NCBI GenBank assembly: GCA_037443945.1 | Contig: JBBINH010000008.1 | Location: 1-64,000 of the forward strand | Direction: 5' to 3' | Length of the DNA: 64,000 nt | From: SSF26 sp037443945 | GTDB lineage: Bacteria; Chloroflexota; Anaerolineae; J102 | Shown here: in pieces, positions 20,051 to 28,771 of the stretch | Layout: each line of letters begins with the position of its first letter | Position numbering within the stretch: position 1 is the stretch's first letter | Notes under the pieces: generated by a model | What the model saw: the letters and a program-made list of their open reading frames with translations, nothing else | What the model was told of the DNA's origin: nothing | The model's database searches: none | Position numbers and translations under genes: made by a program

Positions 20051-21484
20051 ATGGATCGTTTTCTCCTACGCCTCTGTCTTTTGCTGGCCCTGATCGCCAT
20101 ACCGGCGAGGACGCAGGGACGCGTCAGCGGCCCACCGATGTACGGCTTCGCCCGCGACCTGCGCTTTGCCCATGCCGTCGACCATATTCTGGTCAAAGTG
20201 CGACCCGGTGCACCGGCCCCGGCCGCCGCCCTTGCGCATGTGTTTGGGGATTGGTACACGGTCGCCGTCGGGCCGGAGGAGACGCCGCTAAGCGCTTTGC
20301 ACCGTTGGGCCACCCGACCCGACATCGCCCTGGCCGAACTCGATTACCTGGTCCGTGTGGAAGCCGTCTTGCCGATAGCACCTGTTCTACCCGCCACAAC
20401 GACACCCGCTTTCGTGCCCAACGACCCGCTGTTCGGCGAACAGTGGAATCTGCCCCTGATCGGGGCACCGGAGGCCTGGGAACGGGCGAACGGTGCCGGT
20501 GTGACCGTAGCCGTGGTGGATTCGGGCGTTTCGCAGGGCGATGACCTGGCCTGCGTGTCGTTTGTAGACGAATTCGATGCGATTACCGACCAAAGCGGCC
20601 CCGGTACGGCGCAGGATGGGTTTGGACACGGCACCCATGTGGCCGGCACCATCGCCCAGTGCACGAACAACGGCATCGGGGTGGCCGGTATGGCCCATGC
20701 GGCCCGCCTGATGCCCATCCGCGTGTTGGACGCAAGCGGATTCGGCCATTTTGCCGATGTGGCCCAGGGGGTCGAGTGGGCTCGCACCCATCATGCCGAT
20801 GTGATCAACCTGTCGTTGGGCATGGCCTGCTCCACGCAAACCTGGCCGCAGTGTTCCAGCAGCATCCTCAACGAGGCCCTGGCGGCGGCAGCGGCGGCCG
20901 ACATCGTCATCGTGGCCGCCGCCGGTAACTTCGCCCAGGACGTTTTGGCCTTTCCCGGCAATCATCCCGATGTGATCGGGGTAGGGGCCGTCGATCAGGA
21001 TCGGATGCAAGCACCCTATTCCAATCGAGGAGAGGCCCTCGACCTCAGCGCTCCCGGCGGTAACCTGCAACGGGACGGCAACGGCGACGGTCGTCCCGAC
21101 CACATTGCCATCCTCCAGCAGACCATCGTCGGCGGCCTCTGGCAATATCAGCACAAACAGGGTACCTCGATGGCGGCGGCCCATGTCTCGGGTGCAGTAG
21201 CGCTGTTGCGCAGCTATGTGCCCGCCGCCACGCGCAGCCAGATCCAGGCCGCCCTGCAAGAAACGGCCCTCGATTTGGGCCCACCGGGTTTCGATCGGAG
21301 TTTCGGCCACGGCCTCATTCAGCTCGACGCGGCCTTGCTCCGCCTGGAGGCCATGGTCGCCGAAGCGACGCCGACCGTCGTTCCCCTGCCCACTCCCACC
21401 GCAACACCCACCCCGACGGCTACGCCGAGCCTCATGAGCCTCTGGTTGCCGAGCTTGCGCACGGCACCGGCAAGCCGGGAATAG
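20051..21484 (+). CDS. Secreted subtilisin-like serine protease (S8)
   Basis: A 477-residue subtilase with a signal peptide (FLLRLCLLLALIAIPARTQG). A prodomain-like region of about 110 residues precedes the catalytic domain. The triad is visible: Asp157 in VAVVDSGV, His196 in GHGTHVAGT and Ser373 in GTSMAAAHVSGA. A short Thr-Pro linker (nt about 21380-21430) leads to a C-terminal tail containing SLWLPSLR, similar to the tracts next to linkers in two other exported proteins here. It lies 34 bases after the glycosyltransferase gene, and the nucleotidase-like gene follows about 250 bases later. The enzyme is expected to act outside the cell. Confidence 0.94.
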   Translation: MDRFLLRLCLLLALIAIPARTQGRVSGPPMYGFARDLRFAHAVDHILVKVRPGAPAPAAALAHVFGDWYTVAVGPEETPLSALHRWATRPDIALAELDYLVRVEAVLPIAPVLPATTTPAFVPNDPLFGEQWNLPLIGAPEAWERANGAGVTVAVVDSGVSQGDDLACVSFVDEFDAITDQSGPGTAQDGFGHGTHVAGTIAQCTNNGIGVAGMAHAARLMPIRVLDASGFGHFADVAQGVEWARTHHADVINLSLGMACSTQTWPQCSSSILNEALAAAAAADIVIVAAAGNFAQDVLAFPGNHPDVIGVGAVDQDRMQAPYSNRGEALDLSAPGGNLQRDGNGDGRPDHIAILQQTIVGGLWQYQHKQGTSMAAAHVSGAVALLRSYVPAATRSQIQAALQETALDLGPPGFDRSFGHGLIQLDAALLRLEAMVAEATPTVVPLPTPTATPTPTATPSLMSLWLPSLRTAPASRE

Positions 21485-21609
21485 CCCGGATGTTGCCAGG
21501 CAATCTTAAGTTTTGACAATATGCTCAAAAGGCCCGTTTTCTGTTGAAAACGAATAAAAAAGCCCTGTTTTCGCTATATTGATGCGCCGCGACCTCCTCA
21601 TGTCCGGTT

Positions 21610-21726
21610 GCACGGACGGGCAAAAAGGGATATCCTTGGTATCCCGGTCCGTTCTCTACGACGCCGGAGCCGGTCGGAGAGAATGTCGGTTCTCTGTGCG
21701 GTTGAACGGCTCCTCTCCTAAGGAGG
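21610..21726 (+). ncRNA. Structured leader RNA with paired Shine-Dalgarno site (candidate cis-regulator)
   Basis: The leader of the tandem nucleotidase gene can fold into a multibranched structure. A closing GCAC/GTGC stem (21610-21613 with 21696-21699) surrounds an ACGGAC/GTCCGT plus GGGATA/TATCCC arm (21612-21652), a CGAC/GTCG arm (21659-21676) and an AGAGAA/TTCTCT hairpin (21678-21695). Some pairings are alternatives. Part of 21667-21704 resembles group II intron domain V (AGCCG paired with CGGTT), but the tip loop is not GNRA and no intron body is present. The ribosome binding site AAGGAGG (21720-21726) sits in the palindrome CTCCTAAGGAG, so it could be hidden by pairing. No known riboswitch class fits well. 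Confidence 0.4.
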
Positions 21727-21732
21727 TGTACC

Positions 21733-24700
21733 ATGAACCCGATGAGGTTGCTCAGGCAACGTCGCTTATTTGCCTGGGGACTTATGGTCGTCGGCCTGCT
21801 TTTGCTTACCGCCATAACTGCTGCGCAAAGCCCGGATCCCGGTGGCGCCGGCCCTGCCGGGCTTGCAGGGTCGGGAACCGGGCTTATCGACACCGCATCC
21901 GATTCCCCGGTGCAGCCTCTGGCTCCGTCTGCACTCAAGATTTGGCGATTTCGCGGCTATGTTTATCGCGGTCAACCCGGTGGTCCTGTCACGGGTATTG
22001 CCAATGTAACCCTGCGGCTTTATGTGCGGCCTGTCGATGCCGAGCCTCCGGGTCGGCTTATCCTGACCACCCGTACCGATGCCGGTGGCTTCTTCAATTT
22101 CTACGTGCGTGAGGATTTTGTCCCGGCCACTGAAATGGGCGGGTTGGTGCGCATGGTGGCCGATATACCGCCGGGTCTCGTTCCCACGGGCATCTGGACC
22201 GAAGATGGCATGGTGGTAGGACCGGCCACGATCGAGTGGAGAAACCCGAGCGCTAACGTCCACGAGAACATTCTCTATTTTGATGTGCCCACCCCCACGC
22301 CGACGGCGACACCAACGGCAACACCCACCGACACGCCTACCCCCACACCGACGGAGACACCGACGCCGACGCCGACGGAAACACCAACCGACACGCCGAC
22401 ACCCACCGACACGCCTACCCCCACACCGACACCCTACCCGCTCTATCTGCCCTTGATCGTGCGGACGGCACGGCCGACCGATCCGACGGTCCTGGAACTG
22501 ACCATTTTGCACAACAACGACGCCGAATCGCAGCTTCTGCATGCCGGTCGTGGCCTGGAGGATTACGGCGGCATTGCCCGCTTCGCCACGGTGATGAAAG
22601 AATTGGAGCGAGCGGCGACCGGACCGGTGTTGAAAGTGCAGGCCGGTGATAACTTCCTGGCCGGACCGGAATGGAATGCCAGCCTGGATAAGGGTGTGCC
22701 CTACTACGATGCCATCGGCCAGGACGCCATCGGCTATGATGTCATCAGCCTGGGCAATCATGATTTCGATTTCGGCCCCGATGTGACGGCCAATTTCATC
22801 GAGAGCTTCCAACCCGGCGGCGAGACCTTTGTGGCGGCCAATCTCGATTTCAGCGACGAGCCGCGGCTACAGGCTCTGGTGGATGCCGGTCGGCTGGCAT
22901 CCAGCGCCGTCGTGGAGAAAGGTGGCTTCCGCATCGGCGTTATCGGTCTGGCTCCGCCCGAATCGGCCTTTATCACCTCGCTGCGCAACGTCCGCGTCGA
23001 TCCCGACACGGTGGCCGTCACCCAAGCCGAAATCGACCGTCTGGAAGCGCAGGGCGTGCAGATTATCATCCTCGCCACCCAGCTGCAGAGCATCCGCAAC
23101 GACCTGGCCCTGGTGCCGCGTTTGCGAGGTGTGGATATCGTCATCTCCGGTGGTGGCGATGAAGTGCTGGGTGATCCCGGCGATCTCTATGTGCCGGGCG
23201 ACGAGAACCGCATCTTCGGGCCTTACCCGCTCTGGGCCACGGCGGCCGACGGCGCCTTGGTGCCGGTGGTGACGACGGCCGGTGATTACAAATACGTCGG
23301 TCGCCTGGTGGCAGGCTTCGACGCCCGTGGCCGGCTCACCCGCATCGACGATGCCGCTTCGAAGATGGTGCGCGTGGCCGGTGGTGGCCAACCGGATGCC
23401 GTGACGCCCGATCCCTTCATCCAACAGAACGTAACCGACCCGGTGGCGGCCTATATCACCAACCTGGCCCAAACCGTCATCGGCCAAAGCGAGGTGCCGT
23501 TAGACGGGGCCCGGCCGGGCATCCGCCAACGGGAGACGAATCTGGGCGATCTGATGGCCGATGCCTTGCTCTGGCAAACCACCCAAGAAGCCCCGGCCTT
23601 CGGTGCTCCTCTGCCCGATATCGCCCTGCAAAACGGGGGTGGCATCCGCAACAACAACATCATCCCGGCGGGCAATATCACCGAGCTGACCACGTTCGAC
23701 GTGGCGCCGTTCCTCAACTTCACCACCATCGTCCCCAATGTCAGCCCGCAGGACCTCAAGAACCTGCTTGAGAATGCCTACTCTCGTATCGCCGCCGCCG
23801 ACGGTCGTTTTGCCCATGTGGCCGGTATGCGGGTGGTGGTGGATACCAGCCGGCAACCGATGGTCATCGATCTCGACGGCAACATCGTGACGCCTGGCGA
23901 GCGGGTCCGTTCGGTCATCCTGGCCGACGGCACGGTGATCATCGAAAACGGGGAGATTGCCCCGACGGCGCGGCCGGTCAACATTGCCACCATCGACTTT
24001 TTGGCGCGGGGCGGCGACCAGTATCCCTTCCCCCGGCCGTTCACCTTTATCCGTCTGGGCGCCACCTATCAGCAGGCCCTGCGCAATTACATCGTCAACG
24101 GTCTGGGCGGCCGCATCACCCGCAGTCAGTATCCTGAAGGCGGCGCCGGTCGCATCCTCATCGACCCTGTAGCCACCTATCAGCTTACGGTGCTCCACAA
24201 CAACGACGCCGAATCGAAGCTCCTACATGCCGGTACCGGCCTGGAGGACTTCGGCGGCATCGCCCGCTTTGCCACGCTCATGCGTCAGTTGGAACAGGCG
24301 GCCACCGGTCCGGTGCTGAAAGTGCAGGCCGGCGATAACTTCCTGGCCGGGGCCGAATGGAATGCCAGCCTGGATAAAGGCGTGCCCTATTACGATGCCA
24401 TCGGCCAGGATGCCATCGGCTATGATGTCATCAGCCTGGGCAACCACGACTTCGATTTCGGCCCGGATGTGACGGCCAACTTCATCGAGAGCTTCCAACC
24501 CGGCGATGAGGTCTTTCTGGCCGCCAACCTCGATTTCAGCGGTGAACCTCGTCTGCAGGCGTTGGTGGATAGCGGTCGTCTGGCCGCCAGCGTCGTTCTG
24601 GAAAAGGGTGGCCGTCGCATCGGTGTGATCGGCGTGGTACCGCCTGAACTGCCCTTCATCTCGTCCCCGCGTCAGGTCCGGATCACCGATACGAACACGG

Positions 24701-25866
24701 CGCGCGTCGTCCAGGCCGAGGTGGATCGCCTCCTGGCCGATGGGGTGCAGATCATCGTCCTCGCCACCCAGTTGCAAAGCATCCGCAACGACCTGGCCCT
24801 GGTGCGACAGGTTTCGGGTCTGGATCTGGTCATCTCCGGCGGCGGTGATGAGGTTTTGGGCGATCCCAGCGATCGGTATGTACCCGGCGACCAGAACAAC
24901 ATCTTCGGCCCCTATCCCCTCTATGCCATGGCCAAAAACGGCGCCCTGGTACCGGTGGTGACCACGGCCGGCGATTATAAGTACATCGGCCGTCTGGTGG
25001 CCGGTTTCGATGACCGCGGGGTCCTGGTCACGATCGACGAAGAGGCCTCGCGCATGGTGCGCGTGGCCGGCGGCGCTCAGCCCGACGCCGTGGCGCCTGA
25101 CCCCTTTGTCCAGCAGAATGTGACCGACCCAGTGGCGGCCTACGTGGCCAACTTGGCCCAAACCGTCATCGGCCAGAGCGAAGTGGCGCTGGAGGGCCGA
25201 CGACCGCAGATCCGCAACCAGGAGACGAATCTGGGGAATCTCTTTGCCGATGCCATCCTCTGGCAGGCGCGACAGCAGGCGGCCCAGTTCGGTGCTCCCC
25301 TACCGGATGTGGCCTTGCAAAACGGCGGCGGTATCCGCAATAACAGCCTCATTCCGCCCGGACCGATCACCGAGCTGAACACCTTCCAGATCGCCGCCTT
25401 CCTCAACTTCGTCACCATCGTCGAGTCCATGACGCCGCAGCAGCTCAAGGATACCCTCGAAAACGGGTATTCCCGCGTGGCGTTTGCCGATGGGCGCTTT
25501 GCCCACATCGCCGGCATGCGGGTTGAAGTGGACCTGAACCGCCAGGGTATGGTGATCGATCCCCAAGGGAACGTGGTGACGCCCGGTGAGCGGGTCCGTC
25601 GCGTGGTGCTCAACGACGGCACCGTCATCATCGAGGATGGCCAGATTGCGCCCACGGCGCGCAATGTGCATTTGGCCACCATTGACTTCCTGGTGGCCCA
25701 AAGGGGCGATCAGTACATCTTCTGGCCGTCCACCTACCATCGCCTGGGTGCCACGTATCAGCAGGCCCTGCGCGACTACATCCGCATCGGCCTGGGCGGC
25801 CAGATCACGGCGGCCCAATACCCCGAAGGCGGCGAGGGTCGGATCCGCTACATCAACCAGCCGTAG
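21733..25866 (+). CDS. Exported tandem 5'-nucleotidase-like (metallophosphatase) protein
   Basis: A 1377-residue protein. Signal peptide, then an Ig/Cna-B-like domain (to about residue 185), a Thr-Pro linker, the tract YPLYLPLIVRT, and two consecutive UshA-like units (about residues 256-815 and 818-1375). Each unit has a metallophosphatase part (LHNNDAES, QAGDNFLAG, SLGNHDFDFG) and a 5'-nucleotidase C-terminal domain (QNGGGIRNN). UshA-type enzymes remove phosphate from extracellular nucleotides. Here several classical metal ligands differ: DxH is NDAES, the usual SHxG is TQLQ, and GGHxH is GGGDE, in both units. Activity may therefore be altered. The start is certain because AAGGAGG precedes it. 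Confidence 0.92.
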   Translation: MNPMRLLRQRRLFAWGLMVVGLLLLTAITAAQSPDPGGAGPAGLAGSGTGLIDTASDSPVQPLAPSALKIWRFRGYVYRGQPGGPVTGIANVTLRLYVRPVDAEPPGRLILTTRTDAGGFFNFYVREDFVPATEMGGLVRMVADIPPGLVPTGIWTEDGMVVGPATIEWRNPSANVHENILYFDVPTPTPTATPTATPTDTPTPTPTETPTPTPTETPTDTPTPTDTPTPTPTPYPLYLPLIVRTARPTDPTVLELTILHNNDAESQLLHAGRGLEDYGGIARFATVMKELERAATGPVLKVQAGDNFLAGPEWNASLDKGVPYYDAIGQDAIGYDVISLGNHDFDFGPDVTANFIESFQPGGETFVAANLDFSDEPRLQALVDAGRLASSAVVEKGGFRIGVIGLAPPESAFITSLRNVRVDPDTVAVTQAEIDRLEAQGVQIIILATQLQSIRNDLALVPRLRGVDIVISGGGDEVLGDPGDLYVPGDENRIFGPYPLWATAADGALVPVVTTAGDYKYVGRLVAGFDARGRLTRIDDAASKMVRVAGGGQPDAVTPDPFIQQNVTDPVAAYITNLAQTVIGQSEVPLDGARPGIRQRETNLGDLMADALLWQTTQEAPAFGAPLPDIALQNGGGIRNNNIIPAGNITELTTFDVAPFLNFTTIVPNVSPQDLKNLLENAYSRIAAADGRFAHVAGMRVVVDTSRQPMVIDLDGNIVTPGERVRSVILADGTVIIENGEIAPTARPVNIATIDFLARGGDQYPFPRPFTFIRLGATYQQALRNYIVNGLGGRITRSQYPEGGAGRILIDPVATYQLTVLHNNDAESKLLHAGTGLEDFGGIARFATLMRQLEQAATGPVLKVQAGDNFLAGAEWNASLDKGVPYYDAIGQDAIGYDVISLGNHDFDFGPDVTANFIESFQPGDEVFLAANLDFSGEPRLQALVDSGRLAASVVLEKGGRRIGVIGVVPPELPFISSPRQVRITDTNTARVVQAEVDRLLADGVQIIVLATQLQSIRNDLALVRQVSGLDLVISGGGDEVLGDPSDRYVPGDQNNIFGPYPLYAMAKNGALVPVVTTAGDYKYIGRLVAGFDDRGVLVTIDEEASRMVRVAGGAQPDAVAPDPFVQQNVTDPVAAYVANLAQTVIGQSEVALEGRRPQIRNQETNLGNLFADAILWQARQQAAQFGAPLPDVALQNGGGIRNNSLIPPGPITELNTFQIAAFLNFVTIVESMTPQQLKDTLENGYSRVAFADGRFAHIAGMRVEVDLNRQGMVIDPQGNVVTPGERVRRVVLNDGTVIIEDGQIAPTARNVHLATIDFLVAQRGDQYIFWPSTYHRLGATYQQALRDYIRIGLGGQITAAQYPEGGEGRIRYINQP
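22495..25857 (+). repeat. Internal tandem gene duplication of the nucleotidase unit
   Basis: The segments 22495-24177 and 24181-25857 encode two aligned copies of the same two-domain unit, about 560 codons each. Long stretches are identical at protein level, for example around QDAIGYDVISLGNHDFDFG. This is an in-gene duplication that has diverged moderately. Confidence 0.9.
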
Positions 25867-25889
25867 GCCTTGCCTTTCCTCGCTCCCCG

Positions 25890-25924
25890 GCGCCCGTCGG
25901 AATCGCTCCGACGGGCGCTTTGTC
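25890..25924 (+). terminator. Rho-independent terminator after the nucleotidase gene
   Basis: A perfect 12-bp GC-rich stem (25890-25901 with 25907-25918) with a 5-base loop is followed by TTTGTCT. Confidence 0.9.
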
Positions 25925-25975
25925 TATGGCCTGAGTCCTCGCACGAGGACAACCTTCCGACGTTCGGATCCCGCA

Positions 25976-25984
25976 TGGTATCAT
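25976..25984 (+). promoter_or_regulatory. Extended -10 immediately before the TIM-barrel gene
   Basis: TGG followed by TATCAT ends 7 bases before the ATG at 25992. It is the same nonamer as before the glycosyltransferase gene and again suggests a leaderless transcript. Confidence 0.5.
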
Positions 25985-25991
25985 ACCGGCC

Positions 25992-26930
25992 ATGGCTTCT
26001 CCGCTCAGCCCTTCCCTCTCCACCATGTGGATGCAGCATCGCGACGACTGTCTTGTGACCTGGTGGGAAACGGTCCGACGGCTGGGCTTTGCCCATATCG
26101 AGCTGAGCTCCATCCTGACAACGGCGATGATGGCGGATGTGAAGCCGGGCATGCTGCCCATCAGCAGCCTCCATTTTCCGGTTCCGACCATTACCCACCC
26201 CGATACCCGACGCAGTCCTGACGAGCTGTTGAGCAGCCCCGACGAAGAGCGGCGGCGTTGGGCGGTGACGCAAGCTCGGCGTACCGTCGATCTGGCCGCG
26301 GCACTGGACGCGCAGGCGGTGTGTGTCCATCTCGGCCGGGTAGAGATACCCCGGCATTGGGAATGGGTGGTGTATCAGCGCTATGCCGGCGGTTACCGGG
26401 ATACGCCCGTCTATCGCCAGGCCCTCGAGCGGTTGTTGGCCGCACGCAGCCATGCGGCTGCACCCTATCTGACCGCGGCGCGACGTTCGCTGACCGAGTT
26501 GGCCCGTCATGCCGAAACGGTCGGTATCCGTCTGGGCATCGAGACCCGTCTCCACGTGGACGAGATCCCGAACCAAGACGAGGCGGCGCTGTTGTTGGCC
26601 GAACAGGACCCGGCCGTAGTCGGCCTGTGGTACGATTGCGGCCATGTGCAGGTGCAGGCTCATCTCGGTTTGACGGCGCCGATCACCTGGCTGGAGCGTT
26701 TGGGACCACGCATCATCGCCGTCCATCTGCATGATGTGCGGGAGCTGCGCGACCACCTGGTCCCGCGACCGGGCGGCGCCGTCGATTTCGCCCTGTTGGC
26801 CGCCCACCTGCCGGCTACGGCGCTCCGGGTGTGCGAATTCGACTGGTACTTCGAACCCGAAGAAATCGTAACGGCCGTGTCCTATCTGGCCGCCAACGGC
26901 TGCTGTCTTCCTCTCAACCCCATGGTTTGA
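25992..26930 (+). CDS. Sugar phosphate isomerase/epimerase-like TIM-barrel protein
   Basis: A 312-residue protein of the xylose-isomerase-like/AP-endonuclease-2 TIM-barrel superfamily. Expected metal-ligand segments are seen: VCVHLGRV, GIRLGIETRL, GLWYDCGHVQ, IIAVHLHDV and a closing RVCEFDWYFEP. These fit the usual Glu-Asp-His-Glu site for a divalent metal. Members isomerise or epimerise sugars and related acids; the substrate is unknown. The FAD oxidoreductase ATG comes 2 bases after the stop, so the two genes are a transcriptional pair, perhaps for breakdown of a small polyol, sugar acid or amino acid. Confidence 0.85.
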   Translation: MASPLSPSLSTMWMQHRDDCLVTWWETVRRLGFAHIELSSILTTAMMADVKPGMLPISSLHFPVPTITHPDTRRSPDELLSSPDEERRRWAVTQARRTVDLAAALDAQAVCVHLGRVEIPRHWEWVVYQRYAGGYRDTPVYRQALERLLAARSHAAAPYLTAARRSLTELARHAETVGIRLGIETRLHVDEIPNQDEAALLLAEQDPAVVGLWYDCGHVQVQAHLGLTAPITWLERLGPRIIAVHLHDVRELRDHLVPRPGGAVDFALLAAHLPATALRVCEFDWYFEPEEIVTAVSYLAANGCCLPLNPMV

Positions 26931-26932
26931 CG

Positions 26933-28102
26933 ATGTCACGCGTGCTGATCATCGGCGGCGGCATCATCGGCGTCGCCAGTGCCTATTTTCTTGCCGAGGC
27001 CGGTTTCGAGGTCTTGGTCCTCGAACGGGGGACAACCCTGGGTGGATTGACCACGGCGGCTTCTTTGCAGGCCGTGCGGGCCCAATTTCATGACCCTGTC
27101 AATATCGCCTTTATGAAGGCGAGTCTGGCCTTTTATGCCGAATTTGCCCAACGGCTGGACCTGCCCGGCCATGATATCGGTTTTCATCAACAGGGCTATC
27201 TCTTCGTCACGGCGGATGAGACGGCCGTGCCGGCGCTTCAGGCGCGCGTGGCGTTTCAGCATGAGCACGGGCTTACCGAGGTCGAGTTCCTGAGCGGGGA
27301 CGAGCTGCATCGGCGTTTTCCTTACCTGGCTCCGACGGCCTTGGCGGCCACGTTCCGTCAGGGCGACGGCTGGCTTTCGGCGCATGAGGCGTTGCTGGGC
27401 TTTCGCCAGGCTGCGCGTCGAAGGGGCGCCGACTTCCGCCTGCGGGCCGAGGTCACGGGGTTCATCCGCCGGGGGGATCGCGTGGAGGGAGTCCGGTTGG
27501 GCGATGAAGCTCTCGGCGGCGATGCCGTCGTCATCGCCGCCGGGCCTTTTAGCGGCATCCTGGCCGCCCAGGCCGGGGTGCATCTGCCGCTGACCACGGT
27601 ACGCCGACATCGTCTGGTCATCGGCGAGCATCCTCTCATCCCCACCTGGGCGCCGATGACCATCGACCAGGATACAGGCGCCCACTGGCGGCCGGAAGGG
27701 CCCGGCGCGGCCCTGGCCTGGGCCGAACCGGAACCGCCCTCGCCGCCCAGTTTCGAAGTCACGCCCGATCCCCAGTTCCCCTTTCGCGTGTTGGAAGGGG
27801 TCAGCCGGTTATGTCCCTTTTGGGAGGAGGTAGCCGCTACTTTGCCGCGGCGCCAGGTCTTTCTCCATGCCGGTCAGTACACCCTGACGCCCGATCACAA
27901 TCCTCTGATCGGGCCGGTGCCGGGAATTCAGGGGTTGTGGATCAACGGCGGCTATAGCGGGCACGGCGTGATGGCCGCGCCGGCCGGCGGTCGGTTGCTG
28001 GCCGACTTAATGGCCGGGCGTTTGGCACCGTCTGCCAATCCCTTTGCGCCCGACCGGGCCTTTCCGGAGCAGCACGAGACGGGGGAGAGGATGGTGATCT
28101 GA
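26933..28102 (+). CDS. FAD-dependent oxidoreductase (DAO family)
   Basis: A 389-residue flavoenzyme of the D-amino acid oxidase/sarcosine oxidase family. The dinucleotide motif GGGIIG is at residues 8-13, the acidic ribose-binding residue is in LVLERG, and the C-terminal FAD region reads TPDHNPLIGPVPGIQGLWINGGYSG in outline. Such enzymes oxidise the C-N bond of amino acids or N-methyl amines. The frame extends upstream into the TIM-barrel gene; the ATG at 26933 is chosen because the Rossmann motif begins right there and the upstream stop is only 2 bases away. The physiological substrate is not known. Confidence 0.9.
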   Translation: MSRVLIIGGGIIGVASAYFLAEAGFEVLVLERGTTLGGLTTAASLQAVRAQFHDPVNIAFMKASLAFYAEFAQRLDLPGHDIGFHQQGYLFVTADETAVPALQARVAFQHEHGLTEVEFLSGDELHRRFPYLAPTALAATFRQGDGWLSAHEALLGFRQAARRRGADFRLRAEVTGFIRRGDRVEGVRLGDEALGGDAVVIAAGPFSGILAAQAGVHLPLTTVRRHRLVIGEHPLIPTWAPMTIDQDTGAHWRPEGPGAALAWAEPEPPSPPSFEVTPDPQFPFRVLEGVSRLCPFWEEVAATLPRRQVFLHAGQYTLTPDHNPLIGPVPGIQGLWINGGYSGHGVMAAPAGGRLLADLMAGRLAPSANPFAPDRAFPEQHETGERMVI

Positions 28103-28409
28103 GGGGCGACGTAACCGCAGTCTGCAAACGGTCCGCACGCGCAAGGCCTCCCCGACCCTTGTTGATCGGCCGAAGCGACCGACGACGGCGAGGACAGAAG
28201 TTGCCCGCCTGCAAGCCGAGAACGCCGAGCTACGCCGCCGGCCAGGGAGGCACCTTCTTATCCTCGCATCGCTATCAGCACTATTTCCTCACCCGCATCC
28301 TTACACAGCCCGTACTCCACTACTTGAAACACGAACCCCTGTGCGCCGGTGACGTTGATACGCCCATGTTTTGTAGCCGCAATGAAACGGGGGTACAATC
28401 GGCTGAAGT
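28103..28409. other. Gene-poor stretch opening the accessory island
   Basis: About 307 bases after the FAD oxidoreductase. One frame around 28177-28240 reads like a short coiled coil (VARLQAENAELRR), as found at the N-terminus of some transposases, but it is too short to name. A promoter for the broken DUF4258 gene lies at its end. Confidence 0.35.
28371..28399 (+). promoter_or_regulatory. Promoter of the broken DUF4258 gene
   Basis: TTGTAG (28371-28376), 17-base spacer, TACAAT (28394-28399). The ATG is only 10 bases after the -10, so the transcript would have almost no leader. Confidence 0.6.
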
Positions 28410-28624
28410 ATGGCCGAAGCAAAATCCCTCACCAACTACCGCCTCACCGACCACGCACGGGGGAGATGGTTCGGCGCCAAATCACCGAGGAAGAAGTAGC
28501 CAAAGTTCTGGCCGTCCCGGAGCAAACGGAAACCATCCGCGAAGGCCGTGAAGTCTATCCATCTCGGCTTCCATCGGGTGACCCACCCAAGACCTATTTA
28601 CTCGGCTGCCGGCGTGACGTGTAA
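28410..28624 (+). pseudogene. DUF4258-family gene, frameshifted
   Basis: The first frame reads MAEAKSLTNYRLTDHARGR and then loses homology. A one-base shift near the run of G at about 28457-28461 restores MVRRQITEEEVAKVLAVPEQ, then REGREVYPSRLPSGDPPKTYLL. Together they form the usual DUF4258 pattern (strand, HAR.RM..R.IT..EV, then a beta hairpin). The final strand is also lost: after YLL the frame reads GCRRDV and stops where the family normally continues with about 20 residues. Many DUF4258 genes pair with a small HTH or DUF2283 partner and are suspected toxin-antitoxin parts; no partner remains. A sequencing error could explain the first shift but not easily the changed end. Confidence 0.65.
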
Positions 28625-28670
28625 GTCAGCGGCCTTGAGTAATGTGGGCAGAGCATTCTTAAGCCAAGAG

Positions 28671-28747
28671 GTGGCCCAACACGTGTTCCAACCGACGCCG
28701 CTCCGCTGCGCTCCGGCGGGCGGCTGAGCTCGGTGCCGTTGGGCCAC
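28671..28747 (+). other. attC-like integron cassette recombination site
   Basis: Outer arms GTGGCCCAAC (28671-28680) and GTTGGGCCAC (28738-28747) are a perfect 10-bp inverted repeat. They contain core boxes GCCCAAC and GTTGGGC that fit the attC consensus RYYYAAC/GTTRRRY. Inside, ACCGA (28691-28695) pairs with TCGGT (28730-28734) and GCCGC (28697-28701) with GCGGC (28720-28724). Unpaired bases occur on the 3' side between the stems, as in the extrahelical bases of real attC sites. Orientation matches the downstream gene. Size between core boxes is 71 bases, within the normal range. Confidence 0.7.
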
Positions 28748-28771
28748 TTCATCATTTCACGAGGGAGATCC

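Noticed and set aside
21601..21700. Possible c-di-GMP-I or ykkC-type riboswitch
   Set aside because: Isolated short matches (CACGG.CGGGCAAA, GGTCGGAGAGAA) exist, but the ordered conserved elements of these classes are missing. I therefore report only an unclassified structured leader.
28177..28240. Transposase N-terminal fragment
   Set aside because: Only about 13 residues of coiled-coil-like sequence in one frame; no transposase core and no terminal inverted repeats were found.
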